A DNA stretch of 64,000 nucleotides from an uncultured Psychroserpens sp. (lineage in GTDB: Bacteria; Bacteroidota; Bacteroidia; Flavobacteriales; Flavobacteriaceae): contig NZ_CANNDQ010000003.1 in the NCBI RefSeq assembly GCF_947503375.1, forward strand, positions 186,001 through 250,000, given 5' to 3'. Under the pieces are notes generated by a model. That model saw only the letters and a program-made list of their open reading frames with translations, made no database searches and was not told where the DNA came from. Positions 1-9,726 of the stretch are shown one piece after another. Position numbers and translations under genes: made by a program. Position 1 is the stretch's first letter. Each line of letters opens with the position of its first letter.

Positions 1-237
1 TGAAAATGTAGCCTCTACAGAATTGTTATTGCTTAAGATACGATGGCTTTTAAAAAACTGAATGGGTAAAAAAGGAATGTCTTCAATAGTTTTTACATCA
101 CTTGGATGCTTGTATAGTAAATCGCAAAATGAACGGTAAACAGTATTGTTTTCAAACTGAAAATTAAAGATGCGTAATGCCAATGCATTGAATTCATCGT
201 TTGAAGTAATTGAAAAAATATCTTGCGTATTTATCAT
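1..237 (-). CDS. Acyl-protein synthetase/LuxE-PaaK-like acyl transferase, N-terminal part (truncated by window edge)
   Basis: Reverse-strand reading from ATG at 237: MINTQDIFSITSNDEFNALALRIFNFQFENNTVYRSFCDLL...IEDIPFLPIQFFKSHRI; open to window edge; FLPIxFFKSH resembles LuxE/PaaK-like acyltransferases. Confidence 0.65.
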   Translation of the reverse strand, partial: MINTQDIFSITSNDEFNALALRIFNFQFENNTVYRSFCDLLYKHPSDVKTIEDIPFLPIQFFKSHRILSNNNSVEATFS

Positions 238-252
238 TATTGCAAAAGTATA

Positions 253-300
253 TAAAAACAAAAAAGCGATATCAATATTGACATCGCTTTTAAGCTAATT
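253..300. terminator. Hairpin terminator between convergent/adjacent minus-strand genes
   Basis: aaaagcgatatcaatattgacatcgctttt stem-loop with A/T tracts. Confidence 0.5.
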
Positions 301-312
301 TATCGTAAACAA

Positions 313-2394
313 TTATTTAATCACTAACTTTTTAGTCACTGATGTATTGTTTTGAGTAATCTTCATGATGTAAACCCCAGTATTTAAAGTAGAAACATTT
401 AAACGATTGTTATTTACAGCTTGGTTCAATACTTGCTTTCCTAAAACATCAAATACAGCAACATTGATATTTTCGTTATTTGTACTTATTATATTTACAA
501 ATCCAGTAGATGTTGGATTAGGATATATTGAGAAAGAATTTGTGCTAAATCGCTCTGTTGATAAAGGCCTCATGTAAGTACCAATTGGTACTGGAGTTGC
601 TGCAGTAGCATTATCACTTTCACCATCCAAAGCATCTGGCCCACTAAATGTCCAGTTAGCTAGCACAAATGTTGAACCATCAGGACCTGTATTGTCAACT
701 CTGTACGCCCAACCATCAGTATGTTCCCACTCAGGGCATGGAGACATGGCTGCATTTGGATCACAGTCAATTGTTCCAAATGTATCTATAACTTGACCGT
801 TTTCAAATAACTCTATAGCGTCATCACCATTAATGCCCATTGCACCTGTAGTATAATCTGGAGCGAAACCAAAGAAGTTTTCAAAACCTGAAGGTGTGTT
901 ACTATCAGTATTTGCTACATAAATAAAATCACCTGCTGTAGCCGAAACTGCTGGGAACGTAAATTCTTGACCATCAGTTCCACCACCATTACCAGCGCTA
1001 CCTAATCCAAATAAACTTAAATTAGGAATGTCTTCTATAACGTAAACTTCAACACCTTTAGGGTTTCCACCTGGAAGAGGACCATCATAAACTGCAGTAA
1101 GAACCATTGCGTTTGTAGCAGCTCCAAATACATTCCCAGAAACAAGTAATGTTTGATCAGTTACACCTGGTGAGCTAATTGTAACATCTCCTGAATAAGG
1201 GCCTTCAGCTAAAGAAGCCGATAGACGCACAAAAACATCTGTAGTAGCAACTGTTCCACTAGAAGGTGTAATAGAAACTGAACTAGAGTAACCACTTCCC
1301 ATAGTTAGTGATACTTCAAAATCTGTTGGCGCAGTAACTGTTATGTCACCAGTTAAAAATAAACCTTCAACGCCAAAAGAATCACCATCTGAAGGACCAT
1401 TTCCTAAAGAGTAGTTTTGATCATCGATGCTTCCAAGAACTGTAACTTGAGGGTCTGCAGGTAATACTTCACCAAATAATGCAACCGCATCGGAAGCAGT
1501 TCCTGAAGTTAGTGTTAAATCATCTGTATATATATCAACTCCTAATCCAGCAGCCAAACGTACAAAAACCTGAGTTGCTGAAACTGTGCCTCCAGATTGA
1601 GCCAATGTGACTTGAGCACCAAAACCACTTCCTGAGCTTAACGATACCTCAAAATTTGCTGGTGCATCTATAGTAATATCTGTAGTTAAGTTTAATCCAG
1701 AAACGTTAACGCTTCCTTCATTTGAAGGACCATTACCAAAAAAATATTCTAAATCTCCAACCGAACCTGTAATGTTAATTGTTGGATCTGTACTAGCCAC
1801 TGGAGAGTATGTTCCAACAGGAATTGGTGTTGCAGCGGAAGCATTTGTAGTCTCTCCATCTAAAGCATTTGGACCACTAAATGTCCAGTTCGCCAACACA
1901 AATGTTGAGCCGTCAGGACCAGTGCCATCTACACGATAAGCCCATCCATCAGTATGTTCCCATTCAGGGCATGGAGACATAGCAGCATTTGGATCACAAT
2001 CAATAGTTCCAAATGTATCAATGACACTCCCATTTTCAAATAGTTCAACTGCATCATCTCCATTAATTCCCATTGCTGAACCTGCATTATAATCTGGAGC
2101 AAATCCAAACCAATTAGCAAATTGAGTAGCTTCAGAAGCTACTAATAGATAAGTACCAGCAGTTACATTATCAGCAGGAAACGTAAATTCTTCGCCATCT
2201 GTACCTTGACCATTATTAGCACTACCAATGCCATAGATACTTAAATCTGGAATATCATTCACAACGTAAAGCTCAACACCTTTAGGTAATCCACCAGTAA
2301 GTGGTCCGTCAAAGGCTGCTGTAATTATTAAATCTTGTCCAAAAGACAAAGAAGTAACTACAAGCGTTACTATTAAAAAGTAAAGTTTTTTCAT
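313..2394 (-). CDS. Secreted T9SS type A sorting-domain protein with two lamin-tail-like domains and two internal beta-sandwich repeats
   Basis: Signal peptide MKKLYFLIVTLVVTSLSFGQ; duplicated LIITAAFDGPLTGGLPKGVELYV / MVLTAVYDGPLPGGNPKGVEVYV domains; C-terminal FSIYPNPTSTGFVNI...GVYIMKITQNNTSVTKKLVIK. Confidence 0.85.
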   Translation of the reverse strand: MKKLYFLIVTLVVTSLSFGQDLIITAAFDGPLTGGLPKGVELYVVNDIPDLSIYGIGSANNGQGTDGEEFTFPADNVTAGTYLLVASEATQFANWFGFAPDYNAGSAMGINGDDAVELFENGSVIDTFGTIDCDPNAAMSPCPEWEHTDGWAYRVDGTGPDGSTFVLANWTFSGPNALDGETTNASAATPIPVGTYSPVASTDPTINITGSVGDLEYFFGNGPSNEGSVNVSGLNLTTDITIDAPANFEVSLSSGSGFGAQVTLAQSGGTVSATQVFVRLAAGLGVDIYTDDLTLTSGTASDAVALFGEVLPADPQVTVLGSIDDQNYSLGNGPSDGDSFGVEGLFLTGDITVTAPTDFEVSLTMGSGYSSSVSITPSSGTVATTDVFVRLSASLAEGPYSGDVTISSPGVTDQTLLVSGNVFGAATNAMVLTAVYDGPLPGGNPKGVEVYVIEDIPNLSLFGLGSAGNGGGTDGQEFTFPAVSATAGDFIYVANTDSNTPSGFENFFGFAPDYTTGAMGINGDDAIELFENGQVIDTFGTIDCDPNAAMSPCPEWEHTDGWAYRVDNTGPDGSTFVLANWTFSGPDALDGESDNATAATPVPIGTYMRPLSTERFSTNSFSIYPNPTSTGFVNIISTNNENINVAVFDVLGKQVLNQAVNNNRLNVSTLNTGVYIMKITQNNTSVTKKLVIK

Positions 2395-2515
2395 AATCTG
2401 TTATTTAAATTGATAAATTAAAATTGCGGCACAAATATAATAAGAAATACGTGTTTAGACTAATTATTGCTTCGATAAAGCGCTATTTTACAATAAGATA
2501 ATATAAAAGAGATAA

Positions 2516-2854
2516 CTACTTTACAACCAGTTTTCTAGTTGCAGAAACATTTTGTTCTTTTATTTTAAGAATGTACACACTTGGAGTTAATTTAGAGATA
2601 TCAAGTGCTTTGCCAAATAGAGTTTCAGATAATACTTTTTTGCCTAAAACATTATATATTTCAATTGTTTTGGGCAGGTTACTCTTACTAATTATAAAGA
2701 CTTTTCCATTACTTGCAGGATTTGGAAATATTGATAATCCATCAATATGCTGAGGTGACGTAATACCACTATTTTGCATTTGAGCTTGAGCAGTATTAGA
2801 TAAGCACAAAAACACAAAAACCATGAATAGATAGTAGTAATTTTTCATCATCAC
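2516..2854 (-). CDS. Small T9SS sorting-domain protein (signal peptide plus sorting domain almost only)
   Basis: 112 aa; signal peptide then LSIFPNPASNGKVFIIS...VYILKIKEQNVSATRKLVVK. Confidence 0.8.
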   Translation of the reverse strand: MMMKNYYYLFMVFVFLCLSNTAQAQMQNSGITSPQHIDGLSIFPNPASNGKVFIISKSNLPKTIEIYNVLGKKVLSETLFGKALDISKLTPSVYILKIKEQNVSATRKLVVK

Positions 2855-3077
2855 TAAAGATTTATTTTAAAGTTATAGAATTAGTACCAAATTTCATACC
2901 AAAGAAATGTTAAACAAGGTCTTAGGGTCGTATATGTTTTGATTGTTATACTTTAAGGTTAACTTAATGTTATTAATGAAAGAGTTTCTACAACTTTTTT
3001 GTTATTAGTTTTATCTTTACCATTGACTATTTAAATAATTTACATTGTAATTATTCATCATTACAGACTATTTAATC

Positions 3078-3761
3078 ATGAAAAAAAGAGATATTAAAAT
3101 TTTGCTTGTTGATGACGAACCAGATATTTTAGAAATTGTCGGCTACAACCTTTCTGCTGAAGGGTATCAAGTAATTACTGCTGAAAATGGACAAGAAGCC
3201 GTTAAGAAAGCAAAAAAAGAAAAACCACAACTTATTATCTTAGATGTAATGATGCCAGAGATGGATGGTATTGAGGCTTGCGAGCAAATTAGAAAAGTCC
3301 CAGAGCTTAGTGATACGATTATTACATTTCTAACAGCTAGAGGAGAGGATTATTCTCAGATGGCAGGATTTGATGCTGGAGCAGATGATTATATCACCAA
3401 ACCAATTAAACCAAAGGTATTGGTAAGTAAAGTTAAAGCACTTTTGCGACGTTTAAAAGACGAAGATACTTCAGAAAGTATTTTAAAGATTGGCAATTTA
3501 ATAATCAATAGAGAAGAATATAAAATTGCATATAAAGGCAATGAGATTATTTTACCACGAAAAGAATTCGAATTATTATCTTTGTTAGCAACAAAACCTG
3601 GCAAAGTCTTCAAACGTGAGGAAATCCTAGATAAAGTTTGGGGTAATGAAGTTGTAGTAGGAGGTCGTACTATAGACGTACATATTAGAAAACTTCGTGA
3701 GAAAATTGGAGATAAAAGTTTTAAAACGGTAAAAGGAGTTGGGTATAAGTTTGTAGACTGA
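3078..3761 (+). CDS. Winged-helix (OmpR/PhoB-type) response regulator
   Basis: KILLVDDEPDILEIVGYNL receiver, LDVMMPEMDG, C-terminal trans_reg_C VWGNEVVVGGRTIDVHIRKLREKIG. Confidence 0.93.
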   Translation: MKKRDIKILLVDDEPDILEIVGYNLSAEGYQVITAENGQEAVKKAKKEKPQLIILDVMMPEMDGIEACEQIRKVPELSDTIITFLTARGEDYSQMAGFDAGADDYITKPIKPKVLVSKVKALLRRLKDEDTSESILKIGNLIINREEYKIAYKGNEIILPRKEFELLSLLATKPGKVFKREEILDKVWGNEVVVGGRTIDVHIRKLREKIGDKSFKTVKGVGYKFVD

Positions 3762-4804
3762 TGCAAAATAAAATAAAAAAAACGTACAAGTTTGCTTTTA
3801 AAACATCCTTGTATATTACTATTTTTTTGACGCTCTTATCGAGTGTTTTTTTGTACGTATTACATTCGATTGATATTATTTATTTGTTGTCTTTTGCAAT
3901 ATTTACCTACATTTTATCTTTTATTGTTATTCAATACAGAGTTGAGCGTTTTATCTATAGACGTGTTAAAAAAATATACGATGACCTAACACTTTTAGAA
4001 TCTACATCTCTTCGGAAACATCCAATAACCACAGATATGGCAACACTTACTCAAGAAATAGATAAGTATGCTAGAGATAAAAAGTTAGAGATTGAAACCT
4101 TAAAAGTTAGAGAAGAGTATCGTAAAGAGTTTTTAGGAAATGTATCTCATGAACTTAAAACACCTTTATTTACTGTCCAAGGTTATTTATTGACACTTTT
4201 AGATGGCGCTATTGATGATAAAAAAGTTAGTGAGAAATATCTTAATAGAGCAAATAAAGGCTTAGAGCGACTTATCTATATCGTTAAAGACCTAGACATG
4301 ATTACTAAGTTAGAAGTTGGAGATTTGCGACTCACTATTGAAACTTTTGATATTGTAGAATTGGTACAAAGTGTCTTTGATTTATTGGAAATGAAAGCAG
4401 CTAAAAAAAAGATCACGTTAACTTTTGATATGGATTACAGTAACCCAATTTTAGTTACCGCAGATAAAGAACGTATTCAACAAGTACTAACCAATCTAAT
4501 AGTCAACTCTGTAAAGTATGGTCGAGAAAAAGGAACCACAGAGGTTAGTATCGAAAATTTGATCAAAAATAAAGTGATTGTCCGCATTACAGATAATGGT
4601 GAAGGTATTTCTGAAATGAATCTACCAAGATTGTTTGAGCGGTTTTATAGAGTAGACAAAAGTGGTTCAAGAAAAGAGGGTGGATCTGGACTTGGACTTT
4701 CAATCGTAAAGCATATTATTGAGGCACACGATGAAAAAATTTATGTAGAAAGCGAACTTGGAGTTGGTAGCGAATTTTCATTCACTTTGGAAAAGGCTAA
4801 ATAG
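3761..4804 (+). CDS. Sensor histidine kinase (PhoR-like)
   Basis: Two N-terminal TM segments; FLGNVSHELKTPLFTVQGY H-box; NLIVNSVKYG N-box; GSGLGLSIVKHII G-box; 1-nt overlap with response regulator. Confidence 0.93.
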   Translation: MQNKIKKTYKFAFKTSLYITIFLTLLSSVFLYVLHSIDIIYLLSFAIFTYILSFIVIQYRVERFIYRRVKKIYDDLTLLESTSLRKHPITTDMATLTQEIDKYARDKKLEIETLKVREEYRKEFLGNVSHELKTPLFTVQGYLLTLLDGAIDDKKVSEKYLNRANKGLERLIYIVKDLDMITKLEVGDLRLTIETFDIVELVQSVFDLLEMKAAKKKITLTFDMDYSNPILVTADKERIQQVLTNLIVNSVKYGREKGTTEVSIENLIKNKVIVRITDNGEGISEMNLPRLFERFYRVDKSGSRKEGGSGLGLSIVKHIIEAHDEKIYVESELGVGSEFSFTLEKAK

Positions 4805-5848
4805 CTTCTTATAGTTTGTCTTATAATTTGTTGTTTTCAAACCTTCGTATGTCTCAACAGCATTAAGTTGGTCTATGGAGAATTCACTTTGCTTGCAGCT
4901 AGGAGCAAATCCAATATTTGATAAGCGCTCAGCCAAATACTCTTGCTCAAATTGACCAGGTGTTGGAATAAAAAAAGCACGCTTGTGTAACTTGGCAAGA
5001 TCCATTATTGTGGTATATCCAGATCTAGATAAAACCAATTTACTTTCATTTAATGCTTTTTCAAGTGCTTCACTAGCCATGAAATTATAGACATCTATAG
5101 GGCCTTTTTTTATTTTTTTAGATACATCTTCTATAACACCTCTTACAAATAATACCCTACCCTCGTATAACTTCAATTCTTCGAATAATAGTTTTTCTAA
5201 GATGCTTCGCTGAGGCTCAGGCCCAGATAACAATATCATTAAGTCATATTTAGAATCGCATTCTTTTTTCTCAAACCGACTCAGAGGACCGATATATTTT
5301 ATTTGAATACCAAAAACATCTATATGACCTAAATCACCACTCAAATTATCTTCTCCAATGTTGTCTGGAACCCAACACTCATCAAAACGCTTGATAATTT
5401 TTTGATGCATTTTAGTGCTTAACCATGTGGTATTACCACTCAATACTTTTAGCTGATGGGTTATGAAAACTGATGGTATATGCTTACTGTAAACGCCTAA
5501 TCTGTTATCTGAAATAATACCATTGATATGATAGGTCTTAATAATAGCTGAAGTCGCTTTTTTTTCTGCATTTATAGCTTTTATGAATTTCGGCGAATTT
5601 TGAAGCATTTTAAGTTTAAAAAACTGTCCTTTTTTTGCATATTTAACTTGGTATGACGGTAATTCAATAGATTCAAGATGTGGAAATTCCTTTTGTAGTA
5701 ATGCTAATGCAATACCATCACTCGCTATAACAGGCTGAAAATCATTTATCAATAAAGCATTAATGAGCGGAATGCATCTTGTAGCATGTCCCAATCCCCA
5801 ATTTAATGGAGCAACAAGTATTCGTTTTTTCAAAATCATTAAAAACAA
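4778..5848 (-). CDS. Glycosyltransferase, MurG/UGT-like
   Basis: ILVAPLNWGLGHATRCIPLINAL; SRSGYTTIMDLAKLHKRAFFIPTPGQFEQEYLAERL. Confidence 0.8.
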   Translation of the reverse strand: MFLMILKKRILVAPLNWGLGHATRCIPLINALLINDFQPVIASDGIALALLQKEFPHLESIELPSYQVKYAKKGQFFKLKMLQNSPKFIKAINAEKKATSAIIKTYHINGIISDNRLGVYSKHIPSVFITHQLKVLSGNTTWLSTKMHQKIIKRFDECWVPDNIGEDNLSGDLGHIDVFGIQIKYIGPLSRFEKKECDSKYDLMILLSGPEPQRSILEKLLFEELKLYEGRVLFVRGVIEDVSKKIKKGPIDVYNFMASEALEKALNESKLVLSRSGYTTIMDLAKLHKRAFFIPTPGQFEQEYLAERLSNIGFAPSCKQSEFSIDQLNAVETYEGLKTTNYKTNYKKLFSLFQSE

Positions 5849-5897
5849 AGATAATGCTAATATGTTTCCTTAATTTTGCCAAAACATTAAATTAATT

Positions 5898-6572
5898 GTG
5901 GGAAGTAAGAATAAACTCAAACGATTTAAAGAAAATGAAACATTTGCTAACGTTGTTCAACCAACACGTGATGAGTTGGTTAATGAAAAGTTTCAATTGA
6001 AAGGTCAATGGCAATCAAAATTCTTTAAGAATAATAATCCAATAGTTTTAGAATTGGGTTGTGGTAAAGGCGAATATTCTGTTGCGTTAGCACAAAAGTA
6101 TCCAAATAAGAATTTCATAGGTGTAGATATTAAAGGTGCGCGTTTCTGGAGAGGAGCAAAAACAGCTCTTGAAGAAGAGATTACTAACGTTGGGTTCTTA
6201 AGAACTCAAATAGAACTCATTGATCATGCATTTGATAAAGGTGAGATTGATGAGATTTGGATTACTTTTCCAGATCCACAAATCAAGTACAAGCGAACCA
6301 AGCATAGAATGACCAATCCTAAGTTTTTACAACGCTATAAAACTATTCTAAAACCAGATGGAATAGTGAACTTAAAAACAGATAGTGAGTTTATGCATGG
6401 TTATACATTAGGACTTCTTCATGGTGCTAAACATGAAATACTTTATGCTAATCATGATGTGTACAAGCAAGAAGGTAGCCCAGAAGAAGTTACAAGTATT
6501 CAAACCTATTACGAGTCTCAATATTTAGAACAAAACAAACCAATTACGTATATTAGGTTTAAAATTAAATAG
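5898..6572 (+). CDS. trmB: tRNA (guanosine(46)-N7)-methyltransferase
   Basis: GTG start; LELGCGKGEYSVALAQKYPNKNFIGVDIKGARFWRGAKTA; WITFPDPQIKYKRTKHRMTNPKFL. Confidence 0.92.
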   Translation: MGSKNKLKRFKENETFANVVQPTRDELVNEKFQLKGQWQSKFFKNNNPIVLELGCGKGEYSVALAQKYPNKNFIGVDIKGARFWRGAKTALEEEITNVGFLRTQIELIDHAFDKGEIDEIWITFPDPQIKYKRTKHRMTNPKFLQRYKTILKPDGIVNLKTDSEFMHGYTLGLLHGAKHEILYANHDVYKQEGSPEEVTSIQTYYESQYLEQNKPITYIRFKIK

Positions 6573-6575
6573 GTT

Positions 6576-7205
6576 TTGAATATCACTGTCATTTTTTTTC
6601 TGGGATTACTCATTGCGCTCATTGGTGTAATTCCTCCAGGATTATTAAATATGACAGCTGCAAAAGTTAGTTTAAAAGAAGGGCATAATAGAGGTATTGC
6701 ATTTTCTATAGGCGTATGTATTATTGTGTTTTTGCAAACATACATTGCTTCAATGTTTGCACGTTATTTAAATAACCATAGAGATGTTGTTGAAATACTT
6801 CAACGTGTGGCTTTTGTGATTTTCGTTCTTATTACTATTTATTTTTTATTACTAGCCAAATCAAAACCTAAACCTAACGTTGAGCCACATACAAAAAGTA
6901 AGCATAGCCGCTTTTTTCAAGGTATGTTTTTATCAGCAATTAATGTGTTTCCAATTCCATATCAAGCATATATGACCATAACAATAGCCGGTTTTGGATG
7001 GTTTAATTTTGAAAAGATAAGTATAATATCATATGTATTTGGAGCAGCAACAGGTACTTTTGTTATGCTTTACATATACATCTTTTTTTTTGATAAGATT
7101 AAGAACAAAAAATTCACCTCTCAGAAAAACATGAACTATATCATTGGTGCCATCACAGGAATTGTTGCAGGAGTTACATTGATTAATATTATAATGGATA
7201 TTTAA
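6576..7205 (+). CDS. LysE-family translocator
   Basis: Six-TM-like protein, LIGVIPPGLLNMTAAKVSLKEGHNRGIAFSIGV; TTG start assumed. Confidence 0.75.
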   Translation: MNITVIFFLGLLIALIGVIPPGLLNMTAAKVSLKEGHNRGIAFSIGVCIIVFLQTYIASMFARYLNNHRDVVEILQRVAFVIFVLITIYFLLLAKSKPKPNVEPHTKSKHSRFFQGMFLSAINVFPIPYQAYMTITIAGFGWFNFEKISIISYVFGAATGTFVMLYIYIFFFDKIKNKKFTSQKNMNYIIGAITGIVAGVTLINIIMDI

Positions 7206-7206
7206 T

Positions 7207-7536
7207 ATGAAACCAGAAACGTTAAATTTTTTTGATAAAGTCTACGAGGTTGCTAAATTAATTCCTTATGGTAAAGTTACAAGTTATGGTGCTATAGCGA
7301 ATTATTTAGGTGCCAAACGAAGCGCAAGAATGGTCGGTTATGCCATGAATGGGTCTGGAGGAAAAGACGTGCCAGCACATCGTGTAGTTAACCGAAAAGG
7401 CTTATTAACAGGAAAACATCATTTTGATGGGACTAATTTGATGCAACAACTTTTAGAAAGTGAAGGTGTTACTGTAATTGATAATCAAATTCAAGATTTC
7501 GATAAAGTTTTTTGGAATCCATCTGAAGAGTTATAA
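7207..7536 (+). CDS. MGMT-family alkyltransferase-like (ATL) protein lacking the acceptor cysteine
   Basis: IPYGKVTSYGAIANYLG...ARMVGYAMNG...DVPAHRVVNRKGLLTG; PAHR where MGMT has PCHR. Confidence 0.88.
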   Translation: MKPETLNFFDKVYEVAKLIPYGKVTSYGAIANYLGAKRSARMVGYAMNGSGGKDVPAHRVVNRKGLLTGKHHFDGTNLMQQLLESEGVTVIDNQIQDFDKVFWNPSEEL

Positions 7537-7552
7537 TGAAAATATAATGTTT

Positions 7553-7951
7553 TTACAGGTTAGATACCCTTTTAAAATTATGGCTTATAACATTTGATTT
7601 TTTATGTGAAATAGAAATATTATGAATTTTTGAAAGCAAATTTGTCTCATTCTTAAAAAGTGATTTCTTTAACAATTGCATCTCTTTCTCCATTTGTTCT
7701 TTAACTAATTTTTTTAGTGCATCAGTAAACGATAGATTGAATTGTTTTTTATATAAAAAAACATGGTTTGAAAGAGTTACCTTTCCATCTTCAATACATA
7801 TATAGATTTGGTTTTTGTCATCTATAATGAAATACGTATTAGATATCGGCGAGACTAATTTTTTAATATGTTGCTTTTCAGAATAGGTTGTAATAATAGC
7901 CTTGACATACTTAGCGTCTTCCTTGAGGTCTTTTTTCTTTAATTTAAACAT
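7553..7951 (-). CDS. Hypothetical protein
   Basis: 132-aa ORF, plausible start and Lys-rich composition, no recognised motif. Confidence 0.6.
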   Translation of the reverse strand: MFKLKKKDLKEDAKYVKAIITTYSEKQHIKKLVSPISNTYFIIDDKNQIYICIEDGKVTLSNHVFLYKKQFNLSFTDALKKLVKEQMEKEMQLLKKSLFKNETNLLSKIHNISISHKKSNVISHNFKRVSNL

Positions 7952-8221
7952 AATGTTACTTTTTGAGTATTGATATTATAAACACCATAGTTGTTTAGTA
8001 TTTAGAAACAATTTAAATACTAAAGTCACAAAACATTAGTTATCAGACAGTTAAACGGATATTTCTGTATTTCATTACCGAAAAGCTTCCGCTTATCGAG
8101 TTTACATAATGTGATTTCTCGCTTCAAACACTATTTGTATGCATATCAAATCGCGTTTGTATTCCCTATTGTGTTATAAATCATTTCAATTAAACCGTTT
8201 CAAATTGTAAACATTTCGCAG

Positions 8222-8229
8222 TATCTTTG
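8222..8229 (+). promoter_or_regulatory. Bacteroidota-type -7 element (TAnnTTTG) upstream of mrp
   Basis: TATCTTTG, upstream TTG in a plausible -33 position, ~48 bp before ATG. Confidence 0.5.
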
Positions 8230-8276
8230 CATTTTAGAATGATTCTGAATAGAAGAATCTTAGTTTAAACACAACG

Positions 8277-9416
8277 ATGAAGTTAAATAAGCAAGATATA
8301 CTTAAAGCACTTGAGTCTATTTCTGCGCCAGGAGAAGGGCAGAATATGATTGAAAGTGGAGCAGTTACAAATGTGGTGACCTTTGCAGAAGAGGTTATTG
8401 TAGATATTACTATAAAGAATCCAAGTCTTCAGGCTAAGAAGAAAACCGAGGTTGAGATAATGAAAACCATTCACAATCTTGTATATGAAAAAGCTAAAAT
8501 ATCAGTTAATGTAAAAGTAGAAGCACCGACAAAATCGGCACCAAATGTTATCAAAGGGAAAGCTATTCCTGGAATTCAGAATATAATAGCTGTAGCTTCT
8601 GGTAAAGGAGGCGTTGGTAAATCTACTGTTACAGCAAATTTAGCAGTAACTTTAGCTAAGATGGGTTTTAAAATAGGAGTTTTAGATGCAGATATTTATG
8701 GCCCATCGATGCCAATTATGTTCGATGTTGAACTAGAACGACCATTAGCTGTAAATATTGATGGAAAATCAAAAATGAGACCTGTAGAAAACTATGGTGT
8801 TAAAATATTATCTATTGGCTTCTTTACAAAACCAGATCAAGCTGTTGTATGGAGAGGACCTATGGCTGCAAAGGCATTAAATCAAATGATTTTTGATGCT
8901 GCATGGGGAACATTAGATTTTTTACTTATTGATCTCCCTCCAGGCACAGGAGACATTCACTTAAGTATTATGCAGTCGTTGCCTATAACAGGAGCTGTTG
9001 TGGTTAGTACACCTCAAAATGTAGCACTTGCTGATGCGAAAAAAGGAGTTGCTATGTTTCAACAAGACAGTATAAATGTTCCTGTATTAGGTATTATCGA
9101 GAATATGGCATACTTTACACCAGATGAGCTTCCTGAAAATAAATATTATATCTTCGGAAAGCAAGGCGCGAAAAATCTTGCTGAAGATTTAAGCGTTCCA
9201 TTTTTAGGTGAGCTACCTTTAGTACAAAGTATTAGAGAAGCAGGAGATATTGGTAGGCCTGCTGCTATGCAAACGGCTACGCCTCTAGAACAGGCTTTTG
9301 AAAAACTAACTCAAAATGTAGTTGAAGAAGTGGTAAAGCGTAACGATAGCTTACCGCCTACTGAAGCGATTAAAATAACAACTATGGCTGGATGTTCGGC
9401 TGTAAAGAAGAAATAA
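8277..9416 (+). CDS. mrp: Mrp/NBP35 family Fe-S cluster carrier ATPase
   Basis: DUF59-like N-terminus; IIAVASGKGGVGKSTVTANLAV Walker A; LDADIYGPSMP; LIDLPPGTGD. Confidence 0.93.
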   Translation: MKLNKQDILKALESISAPGEGQNMIESGAVTNVVTFAEEVIVDITIKNPSLQAKKKTEVEIMKTIHNLVYEKAKISVNVKVEAPTKSAPNVIKGKAIPGIQNIIAVASGKGGVGKSTVTANLAVTLAKMGFKIGVLDADIYGPSMPIMFDVELERPLAVNIDGKSKMRPVENYGVKILSIGFFTKPDQAVVWRGPMAAKALNQMIFDAAWGTLDFLLIDLPPGTGDIHLSIMQSLPITGAVVVSTPQNVALADAKKGVAMFQQDSINVPVLGIIENMAYFTPDELPENKYYIFGKQGAKNLAEDLSVPFLGELPLVQSIREAGDIGRPAAMQTATPLEQAFEKLTQNVVEEVVKRNDSLPPTEAIKITTMAGCSAVKKK

Positions 9417-9417
9417 A

Positions 9418-9660
9418 ATGAGTACAGAAGAATTACGATTAAATGTCGAAAAGGCATTAGATGAAATACGACCTTTTTTGCAAAGTGATGGAGGAGATAT
9501 CTCATTATTATCAATAGAAGGTGATAAGCTGGTGAAAGTACAACTTCAAGGCGCTTGTGTAGGATGTAGTGTTAACCAAATGACATTAAAATCTGGAGTT
9601 GAAATGACCATAAAGAAATATGCGCCTCAAATAGAAAAAGTCATTAATATTGAGGCTTAA
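9418..9660 (+). CDS. NifU C-terminal-domain Fe-S scaffold protein
   Basis: IRPFLQSDGGDISLLSIEGDKLVKVQLQGACVGCSVNQMTLKSGVE (CxxC). Confidence 0.92.
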   Translation: MSTEELRLNVEKALDEIRPFLQSDGGDISLLSIEGDKLVKVQLQGACVGCSVNQMTLKSGVEMTIKKYAPQIEKVINIEA

Positions 9661-9726
9661 AAAGTGATTTTTATCATAAAATTAATTGTCTTTCTATATT
9701 AATTTTACGTTCCGAAATTTAAATTC

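Noticed and set aside
1929-2120. ORF on minus strand inside the T9SS protein gene
   Set aside because: Out-of-frame shadow of a well-supported coding sequence.
2571-2753. Plus-strand 60-aa ORF antisense to the small T9SS gene
   Set aside because: Antisense shadow ORF with no start context or motif.
3389-3766. 125-aa minus-strand ORF
   Set aside because: Antisense to the response regulator gene; Ser/Leu-rich composition typical of shadow ORFs.
6518-6745. 75-aa minus-strand ORF across trmB/LysE junction
   Set aside because: Overlaps two supported genes on the opposite strand.
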